DNA of 14,998 nucleotides from an uncultured Eubacterium sp. (GTDB lineage: Bacteria > Bacillota > Clostridia > Lachnospirales > Lachnospiraceae): positions 1 through 14,998 of the forward strand of contig CALGGT010000101.1 of NCBI GenBank assembly GCA_937915825.1, given 5' to 3'. The notes beneath the pieces were generated by a model. It worked only from the letters and a program-made list of their open reading frames with translations, was not told the origin of the DNA and searched no databases. Position numbers and translations under genes: made by a program. This document shows positions 1 through 5,852 of this stretch, in pieces (position 1 is the stretch's first letter; every line of letters starts with the position of its first letter).

Positions 1-127
1 CAATCTTCTGAGCTACGCCCTTCTTACCATCAAGCATGATGTTGTTGATAAGCTTAGTAACTACAGTGCTGTTATATATAGGATCTGCTAACACTTCTCT
101 TTTTTGAGTATGTCCTTTACGTGGCAC
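1..127 (-). CDS. rpsG: 30S ribosomal protein S7, N-terminal part (runs off window)
   Basis: Only the first 42 codons are present; the gene continues past base 1. It begins MPRKGHTQKREVLADPIYNS and continues with VVTKLINNIMLDGKK, the conserved start of bacterial S7. S7 nucleates assembly of the 30S head on the 3' domain of 16S rRNA. The start is a GTG at 127-125, chosen because a GGAGGG ribosome binding site (140-135) lies 7 bases upstream and because MPRK is the family N-terminus. It follows rpsL on the same strand after a 198-base gap, the usual str operon order S12-S7-(EF-G). No separate promoter is evident, so it is probably co-transcribed with rpsL. Identification is confident; the remainder is not visible. 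Confidence 0.93.
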   Translation of the reverse strand, partial: MPRKGHTQKREVLADPIYNSTVVTKLINNIMLDGKKGVAQKI

Positions 128-325
128 GTTACTTCCCTCCTTAATCACTTAATTAAATCTTCGGTACTCACTTTATGGTGTTCGTGCTGATTTATTTTAT
201 GATGAAAATAAATTCAACATGTAACCTCATGCTCGTACTGAATGCTGTTATTCCACTTCATAGAATGACTGCATGTCGAGTGCCTTCATGCTTTGGCATG
301 AACTAAATTGGCACGAGACTCATTG
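128..325 (-). promoter_or_regulatory. S12-S7 intercistronic leader with structured RNA
   Basis: This 198-base gap between rpsL and rpsG is long for a ribosomal protein operon. Just after the S12 stop, the transcript can form a nested stem: GGCAC/GTGCC outside (310-314 with 280-284), then TTCATGC/GCATGAA inside (285-291 with 296-302), with a 4-base loop and a 7-base one-sided bulge. In E. coli, S7 represses its own translation by binding the S12-S7 intercistronic RNA. A comparable role here is inference. No terminator-like U-run follows the stem, so read-through into rpsG is expected. Confidence 0.45.
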
Positions 326-745
326 TTATTTAGAGTCCTTTGGCTTCTTAGCACCATACTTAGAACGAGCCTGCTTTCTATTAGCCACGCCTGCAGTATC
401 AAGTGTACCTCTGATTACGTGATAACGAGTACCGGGTAAATCCTTAACTCTTCCACCACGAATAAGAACAACACTATGCTCTTGCAGGTTATGACCTTCG
501 CCCGGAATGTAGCTTGTTACTTCGATTCCGTTGGAAAGACGAACTCTGGCAATCTTACGAAGTGCTGAGTTAGGCTTCTTCGGCGTAGCGGTACGAACTG
601 CGGTACAAACACCTCTCTTTTGAGGAGAAGAAGTTACGGTAGACTTTTTCTTCAAAGAGTTGTAAGTATACTGCAATGCGGGAGAATTGGACTTCTTCGC
701 TGCCGATTTACGGCCTTGCTTTACTAATTGGTTAAAAGTTGGCAT
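326..745 (-). CDS. rpsL: 30S ribosomal protein S12
   Basis: A 139-residue protein with the full S12 signature: SSPQKRGVCT, TPKKPNSALRK, GEGHNLQEHS, RGGRVKDLPG and KQARSKYG. S12 sits at the decoding centre of the 30S subunit and controls tRNA selection accuracy. The roughly 14-residue insertion before PQKRG, compared with E. coli S12, is the usual Firmicutes form. The lysines in PKKPNS and GRVKDLPG, where streptomycin-resistance changes usually fall, are the wild-type residues. The ATG at 745 is supported by an AGGAGGTG site at 760-753. A consensus promoter lies upstream at 829-801, so the str operon starts here and not from a read-through rpoC transcript. Annotation is essentially certain. 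Confidence 0.98.
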   Translation of the reverse strand: MPTFNQLVKQGRKSAAKKSNSPALQYTYNSLKKKSTVTSSPQKRGVCTAVRTATPKKPNSALRKIARVRLSNGIEVTSYIPGEGHNLQEHSVVLIRGGRVKDLPGTRYHVIRGTLDTAGVANRKQARSKYGAKKPKDSK

Positions 746-800
746 TAATTTTCACCTCCTGTTGTTGAATTTACATATTTTTAGCCAAACATGCTTTATT

Positions 801-829
801 ATTTTACAACCGCAATCACCATTTGTCAA
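801..829 (-). promoter_or_regulatory. sigma-A promoter of rpsL-rpsG
   Basis: On the minus strand there is a perfect -35 TTGACA (829-824), a 17-base spacer, and a -10 TAAAAT (806-801; 5 of 6 matches). It gives a leader of about 50 bases before the S12 start. Its strength fits ribosomal protein expression. Confidence 0.85.
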
Positions 830-872
830 GAGTTTTTCTTCTTTTTCGGTTACGATTCACAGTTGATTTGGC

Positions 873-912
873 ATGTCGTCACGCGAAAGCTTGCTTTCTG
901 GCGCGATGACAT
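873..912. repeat. imperfect long inverted repeat upstream of the rpsL promoter
   Basis: ATGTC, CGCG and GAAAG (873-889) pair with CTTTC, CGCG and GACAT (894-912), separated by small internal loops. It lies between the CE15 terminator and the rpsL promoter. It could be a second, weaker terminator or an upstream regulatory structure. No function can be assigned from sequence alone. Confidence 0.4.
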
Positions 913-947
913 AAAAAATAGCACCGTCGGTACAAACGGTGCTATTT
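913..947 (-). terminator. rho-independent terminator of the CE15 esterase gene
   Basis: A 12-bp perfect stem (AAATAGCACCGT at 916-927 with ACGGTGCTATTT at 936-947) has an 8-base loop. Read on the minus strand it runs into a six-T tract (918-913). It sits 41 bases beyond the esterase stop codon and insulates rpsL from it. Confidence 0.88.
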
Positions 948-988
948 CCCATATTTTTATTTTTCCCCGATTCCTATTCGAAATCAAA

Positions 989-2929
989 TTAGAAATCTAA
1001 GTCTTCTGCCTTGGGAATGTCTTTTTCGTAGACTGCTTTGTTGTTAATGCCCGAAGGAGTCTCTTCCAGATCAAACAACGTTGTTTGCAGATCCGAGATT
1101 TCAAAATCCGGAACATCTTCCCCTAAGTAGTTTTCACGATAGAAGTTACTCAAAGCCACAACATCTGAATCTACAACGGCATGACCCATCGACGTATCAT
1201 GAAGGTGGATGGCAATGTTATTGCTGTATCCTAACATATCAAAGACAGGTTTTGCCATCTGGAAGTTATACCAGAGACCCGGCGTGTTCTGCCAGCCATC
1301 CCAGTTAAATGCGCCAACCAGCATCAGGGAACGACCTTCCTGAGCAAAGAGCGCGGATAACATATATTGGTCAAAGAACAGAACATCTTCCTCAAGCTCT
1401 GCGAAGTTTTCACAGAACCAATAATCCTCTCCGTTATGAAGATTGGATAACTTCTCGCAAGCATTATTTTTATCATAAGTGTATGTATCTTCAAATCCTA
1501 AACTGGATACATCATATGTCTGTGACTTCTTTCCCCCCGGATTGTAGAAGAAGGATCCCATTCCACCGGCACCGGAACAGGTCGGCATACAGATCTTAAA
1601 ACGGGTTTCAAATGTTCCGGCAACAGCAGCTGCCTTTCCGTAACGGGAAACACCGGTTACCATCGGGAAATCTTTGTTTAAGTGATTGGATTCGCCGGCA
1701 CCCTGATCGATGGCGTCTACGATCTTACTTGCGCCCCAAGCCCAAGCTTCCAATACACCACTTTGCTCTTCCCAATCATCCTCATTATAAGGATACAGAT
1801 CGTAGAAGATTCCCGTATGGGAATTTTTATCCGCCGATATTTCGGTAAGACTGAAATTTACAACAGCAAATCCATTGTTCAATACGGTTTGCACATTGGT
1901 GATCCCTCCCAGGTTTACAAGGTACGGCCATCCCTTTTCAGGTGCTTCGCCAGACGGTGTCTGAATGGTCGCCGTGAATTCCACTTCGCCCTCTTCCTGT
2001 CCTTTTGCGGAGCCATCTGTCTTAATGGTAATGTCAATCTCTTTATTCTCGACGTTGTAGGAAACCTCTTCTCCGGTTCCATCTCTCCATACGCCATACA
2101 TGTAATACTCATACATTTTCCGGATCTCAGCAGCGCGGTAATTCCATTTCTCAACGGTTACTTCGCTTCCGTCCATGAATTTCATAATGTCCGGAATTTC
2201 TGTGATGATCGGCAATTTCTCAACCGGTGTGAAATTCTGTGTTTCAACTTCATAACCGTCAGGAAGGGGTTCCGGCGTAGGAGCCAAGGTTGCTTCCTCT
2301 GTTTCTTCTGCAGGAGCTTCCGTTGCTTCTTCCGTTTCTGTTTCGGGTGTTTCTGTTGCAGGGGTTTCTGTCACCTCTGCACTCTCCGTTGCAGGCGTTT
2401 CCGTTATCGCCGGTGCTTCCTCGGTCGCCAAAGGCGCCGTAGATGCCTGAACATCTGCGGATGCTGCTGCCGATGCTGCTGCGGACGGTTGATCCGATGC
2501 CGCTGCCACTGCCGACGCCGCTGCCGATGCCGCCGCCGATACGTCTGCGGACACATCCGCAGCGGTATCCTTGGAAGCTTCTTTTACTTGAACTTTCATG
2601 GATAATTTTGTCTTCTTTCCATTCACTTTACATGTAACTTTAATCTTTGCTGTTCCCACAGCCTTTCCTTTTAATTTCAAATATCCTTTGCAGCCCTTCA
2701 GTTTCTTCGTAACCTTCACTGCCTTTTTGTTGCTGTTTTTAATAACAACTTTTCCCTTTTTGGTTCCGTTTTTCAACTTAACCTTCGCTGTCTTTCCAAC
2801 TTCCAGCTTGACGCTCTTTTTGGAAAGCTTGATCTTCTTTGCCGCAAATGCCTCCGGTCCGGTTACGCAAGTGAATGCCAATACTCCGGCCAATGCAAGC
2901 GCGACGCTTCTTTTGGTTTTTTTTAACAT
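989..2929 (-). CDS. secreted CE15-family glucuronoyl esterase with N-terminal Ig-like domain
   Basis: A 646-residue exported protein. Residues 1-30 form a signal peptide (KKTKR, hydrophobic core, AFA-A cleavage site). Residues 31-118 are a very lysine-rich Ig-like domain resembling bacterial Ig-like group 2. Residues 120-225 are a low-complexity linker, first Ala/Ser, then Thr/Glu/Pro. Residues 230-646 are a carbohydrate esterase 15 domain, which in characterised members cleaves 4-O-methyl-glucuronate esters linking xylan to lignin. Family marks are GVSRYGK with nucleophile Ser428, TEISADKNSHTG, LEAWAWGASKIVDAID, and a C-terminal SMGH with candidate catalytic His583. The canonical acid position, 23 residues after Ser, is Cys451 instead of Glu; Asp544 in NWDGWQ is a possible substitute. 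ATG 2929 is chosen over an in-frame upstream ATG at 2965 because AGGAGG (2940-2935) precedes it. No sortase motif or lipobox is seen; the basic Ig-like domain may hold it at the cell surface (inference). Own promoter and terminator. Confidence 0.88.
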   Translation of the reverse strand: MLKKTKRSVALALAGVLAFTCVTGPEAFAAKKIKLSKKSVKLEVGKTAKVKLKNGTKKGKVVIKNSNKKAVKVTKKLKGCKGYLKLKGKAVGTAKIKVTCKVNGKKTKLSMKVQVKEASKDTAADVSADVSAAASAAASAVAAASDQPSAAASAAASADVQASTAPLATEEAPAITETPATESAEVTETPATETPETETEEATEAPAEETEEATLAPTPEPLPDGYEVETQNFTPVEKLPIITEIPDIMKFMDGSEVTVEKWNYRAAEIRKMYEYYMYGVWRDGTGEEVSYNVENKEIDITIKTDGSAKGQEEGEVEFTATIQTPSGEAPEKGWPYLVNLGGITNVQTVLNNGFAVVNFSLTEISADKNSHTGIFYDLYPYNEDDWEEQSGVLEAWAWGASKIVDAIDQGAGESNHLNKDFPMVTGVSRYGKAAAVAGTFETRFKICMPTCSGAGGMGSFFYNPGGKKSQTYDVSSLGFEDTYTYDKNNACEKLSNLHNGEDYWFCENFAELEEDVLFFDQYMLSALFAQEGRSLMLVGAFNWDGWQNTPGLWYNFQMAKPVFDMLGYSNNIAIHLHDTSMGHAVVDSDVVALSNFYRENYLGEDVPDFEISDLQTTLFDLEETPSGINNKAVYEKDIPKAEDLDF

Positions 2930-3076
2930 AAATTCCTCCTGTTTCGTGTGCCTGGTATCCCCCAACGGGACGCCATGTTTCTGCTACTATGTCGCATCCT
3001 TTTTCAGCAACATTCTCCATGAAACATTCTACCACAAAAACAATCGTTTAACAAGTGACTTCTTCCTGTAAAACCA
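2930..3076 (-). promoter_or_regulatory. promoter and 5' leader of the CE15 gene
   Basis: On the minus strand: -35 TTGTTA (3054-3049), a 17-base spacer, and an extended -10 TGG-TAGAAT (hexamer 3031-3026). The leader is about 90 bases, longer than that of neighbouring genes, and contains a short GC hairpin (TCCC/GGGGA near 2957-2972) before the AGGAGG site. I recognise no known riboswitch class in it. Confidence 0.6.
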
Positions 3077-3110
3077 AAAACAGAACGCCTTTTTTCAAGG
3101 GTTCTGTTTT
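3077..3110 (-). terminator. terminator of the carD-like/CAP operon
   Basis: AAAACAGAAC (3077-3086) pairs with GTTCTGTTTT (3101-3110), and CCTT/AAGG extends the stem past a one-base bulge. Read on the minus strand it ends in a T-run. It separates the CAP gene from the CE15 promoter just downstream. Confidence 0.8.
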
Positions 3111-3253
3111 AATTTCTCCATTTACAATGCTTTCTATCGTTCGACTTCAAAAAAGTCTGCCATATTGATCAACCAATCCCATAGAAGGAACACCATAGAA
3201 GGAACCATTATTTTTCGCATCCACCACTACACCTCGGACGCCTCCACTTCTTC
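3111..3253. other. non-coding 3' region of the CAP gene with a 14-bp tandem duplication
   Basis: Between the CAP stop codon and its terminator. It contains CCATAGAAGGAACA at 3179-3192 repeated immediately at 3193-3206 with one change. On the minus strand one frame stays open for about 37 codons after the CAP stop (ending VDQYGRLF), but it has no ribosome binding site. No gene is supported here. Confidence 0.4.
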
Positions 3254-3721
3254 TTAATCCGTAAAAAACTGCACCCAGTAATAGCGATATTTAGATCCTT
3301 TTACCTTCACCCGGGCAATGCCGGTTTTTTTATAATTTTCAGATAAAATATTCCGCTTGTGCCCTTTGGATCTCATCCACGCTTTACACATCGCCTTCAC
3401 GCTGGGAGTCCCGGCGCCAATATTTTCCCCCACCGCGGTAAAGGAAATGTTCCGTTGCTGAAGTAGCTCCATAGGCGTTTTCCCATTGGGCCTTTCATGG
3501 CTAAATTGCACCGCCAGCTCCCGGCCGCGAATTTTGGCCGCTTTACATAAGGGTTTGGAAAGTTTCAATTTTGTGACACCGGCCTTTTTACGCTGCTGGT
3601 TGATGTAGGAAAGGGTTTTCTTTGCCGGCTTGGTTATAACTTTTGCCTGAGAAACCTCTCCCCTGGCAAACCATAACGATATCCCTAACGCCGCAACGGT
3701 CAGTATTTTCAAATAATTCAT
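3254..3721 (-). CDS. secreted CAP-domain (SCP/PR-1, YkwD-like) protein
   Basis: 155 residues: a signal peptide (about 1-26, MNYLKILTVAALGISLWF then a polar stretch ending SQA) followed by one CAP domain. Family marks are SYINQQRKKAG near the start, the metal-site-like SHERPNGKTP with its His, VGENIG, WMRSKGHKRNIL with the second His, and a C-terminal YYWVQFF strand. Bacterial CAP proteins are extracellular and often linked to envelope or spore functions, but their biochemistry is poorly defined; I assign none here. No lipobox or wall anchor is seen. The ATG at 3721 has an AGGAGGGAG site (3735-3727) that overlaps the TAG stop of the upstream CarD-like gene, so the two are very probably translationally coupled. 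A terminator follows at 3077-3110. Confidence 0.88.
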   Translation of the reverse strand: MNYLKILTVAALGISLWFARGEVSQAKVITKPAKKTLSYINQQRKKAGVTKLKLSKPLCKAAKIRGRELAVQFSHERPNGKTPMELLQQRNISFTAVGENIGAGTPSVKAMCKAWMRSKGHKRNILSENYKKTGIARVKVKGSKYRYYWVQFFTD

Positions 3722-3733
3722 CGCATCTCCCTC

Positions 3734-4243
3734 CTAATCCGTTCGGTTCCCGATCTTGTCCGCGATGTACTCCTGCATCTGGCTTTCTTCCATGCCAAGT
3801 ACAAAGGCCATCTCGGAATATAGATTATCCTCTGCCATTCTTAAATATTTTTCATCCGTTGCCGTAATCTTTTTCCCCTGTTCTTCCCGTTCCTGTCCTC
3901 TTTCGTACAGGGTTTTAATGATCCGAACCCACTCCTTCGGGCTGCAGGTACGCATGGCTTCCTTGTAATTATTCTCACGATTCTTTTCGTTGTCAATCCA
4001 TAGCTCCGATATGTCCGGGATTTCCTGAATTAAATCTTCAATGTTTTCTTTGGTCATCACCTTACGTATCGCCACCTTGTCGCTGTCCACGCGGGAATAA
4101 ATACGACTTTTAGCCTTTCCTATGGGTTCCAACATGTAAAATTTAATCTTACGATCTACGCCGGGAAAACCGGGATTGGTAATATCCACGATCTTACAGA
4201 TCCCGTTCTGTCCGTAAATCACATACTCTCCTTTTTGATACAT
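3734..4243 (-). CDS. CarD/CdnL-family transcription regulator
   Basis: A 169-residue cytoplasmic protein. Residues 1-60 form a CarD/TRCF RNA-polymerase-interaction domain: GEYVIYGQNGICKIVDI, then a FYMLEP strand and RIYSRVDSDKVAIR. The remainder is helical and charged, as in the DNA-binding half of CarD/CdnL (WIDNEKNRENNYKEAM, PKEWVRIIKTLY). Members bind the RNA polymerase beta subunit and modulate open-complex stability. The start is the ATG at 4243, preceded by AGAGGTGA. Upstream in-frame ATGs (to 4279) have no ribosome site and overlap the promoter -10 at 4283-4278, so they are not used. First gene of a two-gene operon with the CAP protein. Its specific targets cannot be told from sequence. 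Confidence 0.85.
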   Translation of the reverse strand: MYQKGEYVIYGQNGICKIVDITNPGFPGVDRKIKFYMLEPIGKAKSRIYSRVDSDKVAIRKVMTKENIEDLIQEIPDISELWIDNEKNRENNYKEAMRTCSPKEWVRIIKTLYERGQEREEQGKKITATDEKYLRMAEDNLYSEMAFVLGMEESQMQEYIADKIGNRTD

Positions 4244-4277
4244 CTTGTCACCTCTACTTTTCTCTTGCATTAACATC

Positions 4278-4307
4278 ATTCTAACACATTTTAGAAATTT
4301 TTGTAAG
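4278..4307 (-). promoter_or_regulatory. promoter of the carD-like/CAP operon
   Basis: Minus strand: -35 CTTACA (4307-4302), an 18-base spacer, and an extended -10 TGT-TAGAAT (hexamer 4283-4278). It lies directly after the spoVG terminator, so the operon is initiated independently of glgCD-spoVG. Confidence 0.7.
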
Positions 4308-4315
4308 TACTTTCG

Positions 4316-4351
4316 AAAAAAAGGCTACGGATCAACTTTCTCCATAGCCTT
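4316..4351 (-). terminator. terminator of the glgC-glgD-spoVG unit
   Basis: On the minus strand AAGGCTATGGA (4351-4341) pairs with TCCGTAGCCTT (4331-4321). This is an 11-bp stem with one G-U pair and a 9-base loop, ending in seven Ts (4322-4316). A textbook intrinsic terminator 39 bases after the spoVG stop. Confidence 0.92.
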
Positions 4352-4389
4352 ATCTTCATGTTCCGATTTTATTCTTTTCAAACGTTTAT

Positions 4390-4674
4390 TCACACGTGTT
4401 CCGTGCTATCGTCTGCTTCTCGCAAAGCTTCTTCGTATTTTGCAAGGATGCATTCCTGCAACTCTTGCCGCATTTCAACGTTGATGGGATGTGCGATATC
4501 CCTGTATTCATCGGTAGCCATTTTCTTGCTTGGCATCGCGATGAATAAGCCCTTCTCTCCTTCGATCACCTTGATGTCATGGACTACGAAAGCATTGTCA
4601 AATGTTACACTTGTCACCGCCTTCATCTTCGATTCATTGTTGATAATTCTAACACGAACGTCTGTAATTTGCAT
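4390..4674 (-). CDS. spoVG: SpoVG family regulator
   Basis: A 94-residue small globular protein beginning MQITDVRVRI, with the SpoVG core: MKAVTSVTFDNAFVVHDIKVIEG, LFIAMPSKK and YRDIAHPIN. SpoVG proteins bind nucleic acids site-specifically and affect sporulation, cell division and cell-envelope gene expression in Firmicutes. The ATG at 4674 matches the family N-terminus and has GGAGGAG upstream; an in-frame ATG at 4701 would add nine residues without a ribosome site. It lies 56 bases after glgD with an intervening hairpin (4708-4723) and before a strong terminator, so it is probably the last gene of the glgCD transcript. In Bacillus, spoVG is next to glmU (gcaD) and prs instead, so its linkage to nucleotidyltransferases recurs in a different form. 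Confidence 0.95.
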   Translation of the reverse strand: MQITDVRVRIINNESKMKAVTSVTFDNAFVVHDIKVIEGEKGLFIAMPSKKMATDEYRDIAHPINVEMRQELQECILAKYEEALREADDSTEHV

Positions 4675-4707
4675 AATTTCCAGCTCCTCCTTGGTTAACA
4701 TAAATTT

Positions 4708-4723
4708 GGGAACCGATGTTCCC
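4708..4723 (-). other. GGGAAC/GTTCCC hairpin between glgD and spoVG
   Basis: A perfect 6-bp stem with a 4-base loop (GGGAAC at 4708-4713, GTTCCC at 4718-4723). On the minus strand no U-run follows, so it is not a standard terminator. It could be a processing or stability element, or a partial attenuator that lowers spoVG expression relative to glgCD. Confidence 0.45.
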
Positions 4724-4730
4724 TTTTAGA

Positions 4731-5852
4731 TTAGAGCACATAGCGCGCGTTCTCCTCTAAAACGATCTTTATGTTGTCCGGATCGCCGATATATTCAGAA
4801 TTGGCACGAATCGTACCATGACTTTCAACAATGCAGTTCTCAATTCTAGTATTGTCACCAATATACACATCATTCAATATGATGGAATTCTTAATTACAC
4901 AGCGATTTCCAACATATACCTCTTTGAATAAAAGTGAATCCTTCACTTCACCATTGAGGATACAACCACTGGCTACCAAGCTATTTTGAATATTGGAACC
5001 AACGTTGTACTTAGCCGGTGGCAGATCATCGATCCTGGAAGCTACCGTCGGATACTGATTGAAAAAGTAATTCCTTATTTCCGGTTTCAAGAAGTCCATA
5101 TTCGTACGAAAATAAGAATCGATCGTCGTAATATTACTCCAATAAGAATCCATGGGATAGGAATAAATTTTCTTCAATCCACGATAGCGAATAAAAATAT
5201 CCTTTACCAGATCGAATGAACCTTCCACGTCGGCTTTCTCGATCATTTCGATCAATTGCCGTCTACGTACTACATAAATTCCGGTTGAGACAATGGTTTT
5301 ATCAGTGGCGATTGGTTTCTCTTCGTATTCTGTGATCAACCCGTTGGAGTTCACACTTACCACACCGAATCTGCTCATATCCTCTTGTTTCCCGAGTTCT
5401 TTCGTAACAATTGTAATGTCCGCATTTTTCTTAATGTGATAATCCAAAACCTTTTTGAAATCAAGTTTGTAAACACAATCGCCGGAAGCAATGATCACAT
5501 AAGGTTCATGGCTGCTCTTCAAAAAGTCAATATTTTGCGCAATTGCGTCTGCTGTTCCCCGATACCAATAAGAATTGTCCTGACTCTGCGTAGGGGTAAA
5601 TACGAAAAGTCCACCTTGTTTACGCCCGAAATCCCACCATTTGGATGAATTAAGATGCTGTGTCAGAGATTTCGAATTGTATTGCGTACATACGCCAACC
5701 TTTGAAATTTGTGAGTTGGCCATGCTGCTCAACACAAAATCTATGCTTCGATATCCGCCTGCGATTGGCATGGCAGAAGACGCTCTTTTTCGGGTCAGTT
5801 CCTTCATTCGCACACTGGAACCTCCTGCTAAAACAATGCCGATCGTACTCAT
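4731..5852 (-). CDS. glgD: glucose-1-phosphate adenylyltransferase, GlgD (non-catalytic/regulatory) subunit
   Basis: 373 residues: an N-terminal nucleotidyltransferase-like domain (about 1-245) and a C-terminal left-handed beta-helix (about 285-350, with hexapeptide-like VGSNIQ, VKDSLLF, VGNRCVI, KNSIILNDVYIGDN). It partners GlgC to make ADP-glucose for glycogen. The glycine-rich loop is AGGSSVRMKEL (9-19), not the GGxGxRLxPLT form, and the GGDH site is SGDCVYKLDF (123-132). Both are typical of GlgD subunits of Firmicutes, which are weak or inactive alone and activate GlgC. The ATG at 5852 overlaps the glgC stop (ATGA), with AGGTG at 5864-5860, indicating translational coupling and roughly matched subunit synthesis. 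Assignment is confident; loss of activity is inferred from family knowledge. Confidence 0.95.
   Translation of the reverse strand: MSTIGIVLAGGSSVRMKELTRKRASSAMPIAGGYRSIDFVLSSMANSQISKVGVCTQYNSKSLTQHLNSSKWWDFGRKQGGLFVFTPTQSQDNSYWYRGTADAIAQNIDFLKSSHEPYVIIASGDCVYKLDFKKVLDYHIKKNADITIVTKELGKQEDMSRFGVVSVNSNGLITEYEEKPIATDKTIVSTGIYVVRRRQLIEMIEKADVEGSFDLVKDIFIRYRGLKKIYSYPMDSYWSNITTIDSYFRTNMDFLKPEIRNYFFNQYPTVASRIDDLPPAKYNVGSNIQNSLVASGCILNGEVKDSLLFKEVYVGNRCVIKNSIILNDVYIGDNTRIENCIVESHGTIRANSEYIGDPDNIKIVLEENARYVL

Noticed and set aside
1682..2605. 307-codon plus-strand frame rich in Cys, Arg and Phe
   Set aside because: It is antisense to the CE15 gene; the odd composition comes from the low-complexity Ala/Ser and Thr/Glu codons on the other strand, and it has no ribosome binding site.
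2598..3071. 157-codon hydrophobic plus-strand frame
   Set aside because: It mirrors lysine codons of the Ig-like domain (AAA/AAG read as Phe/Leu) and overlaps the CE15 promoter; no supporting start signal.
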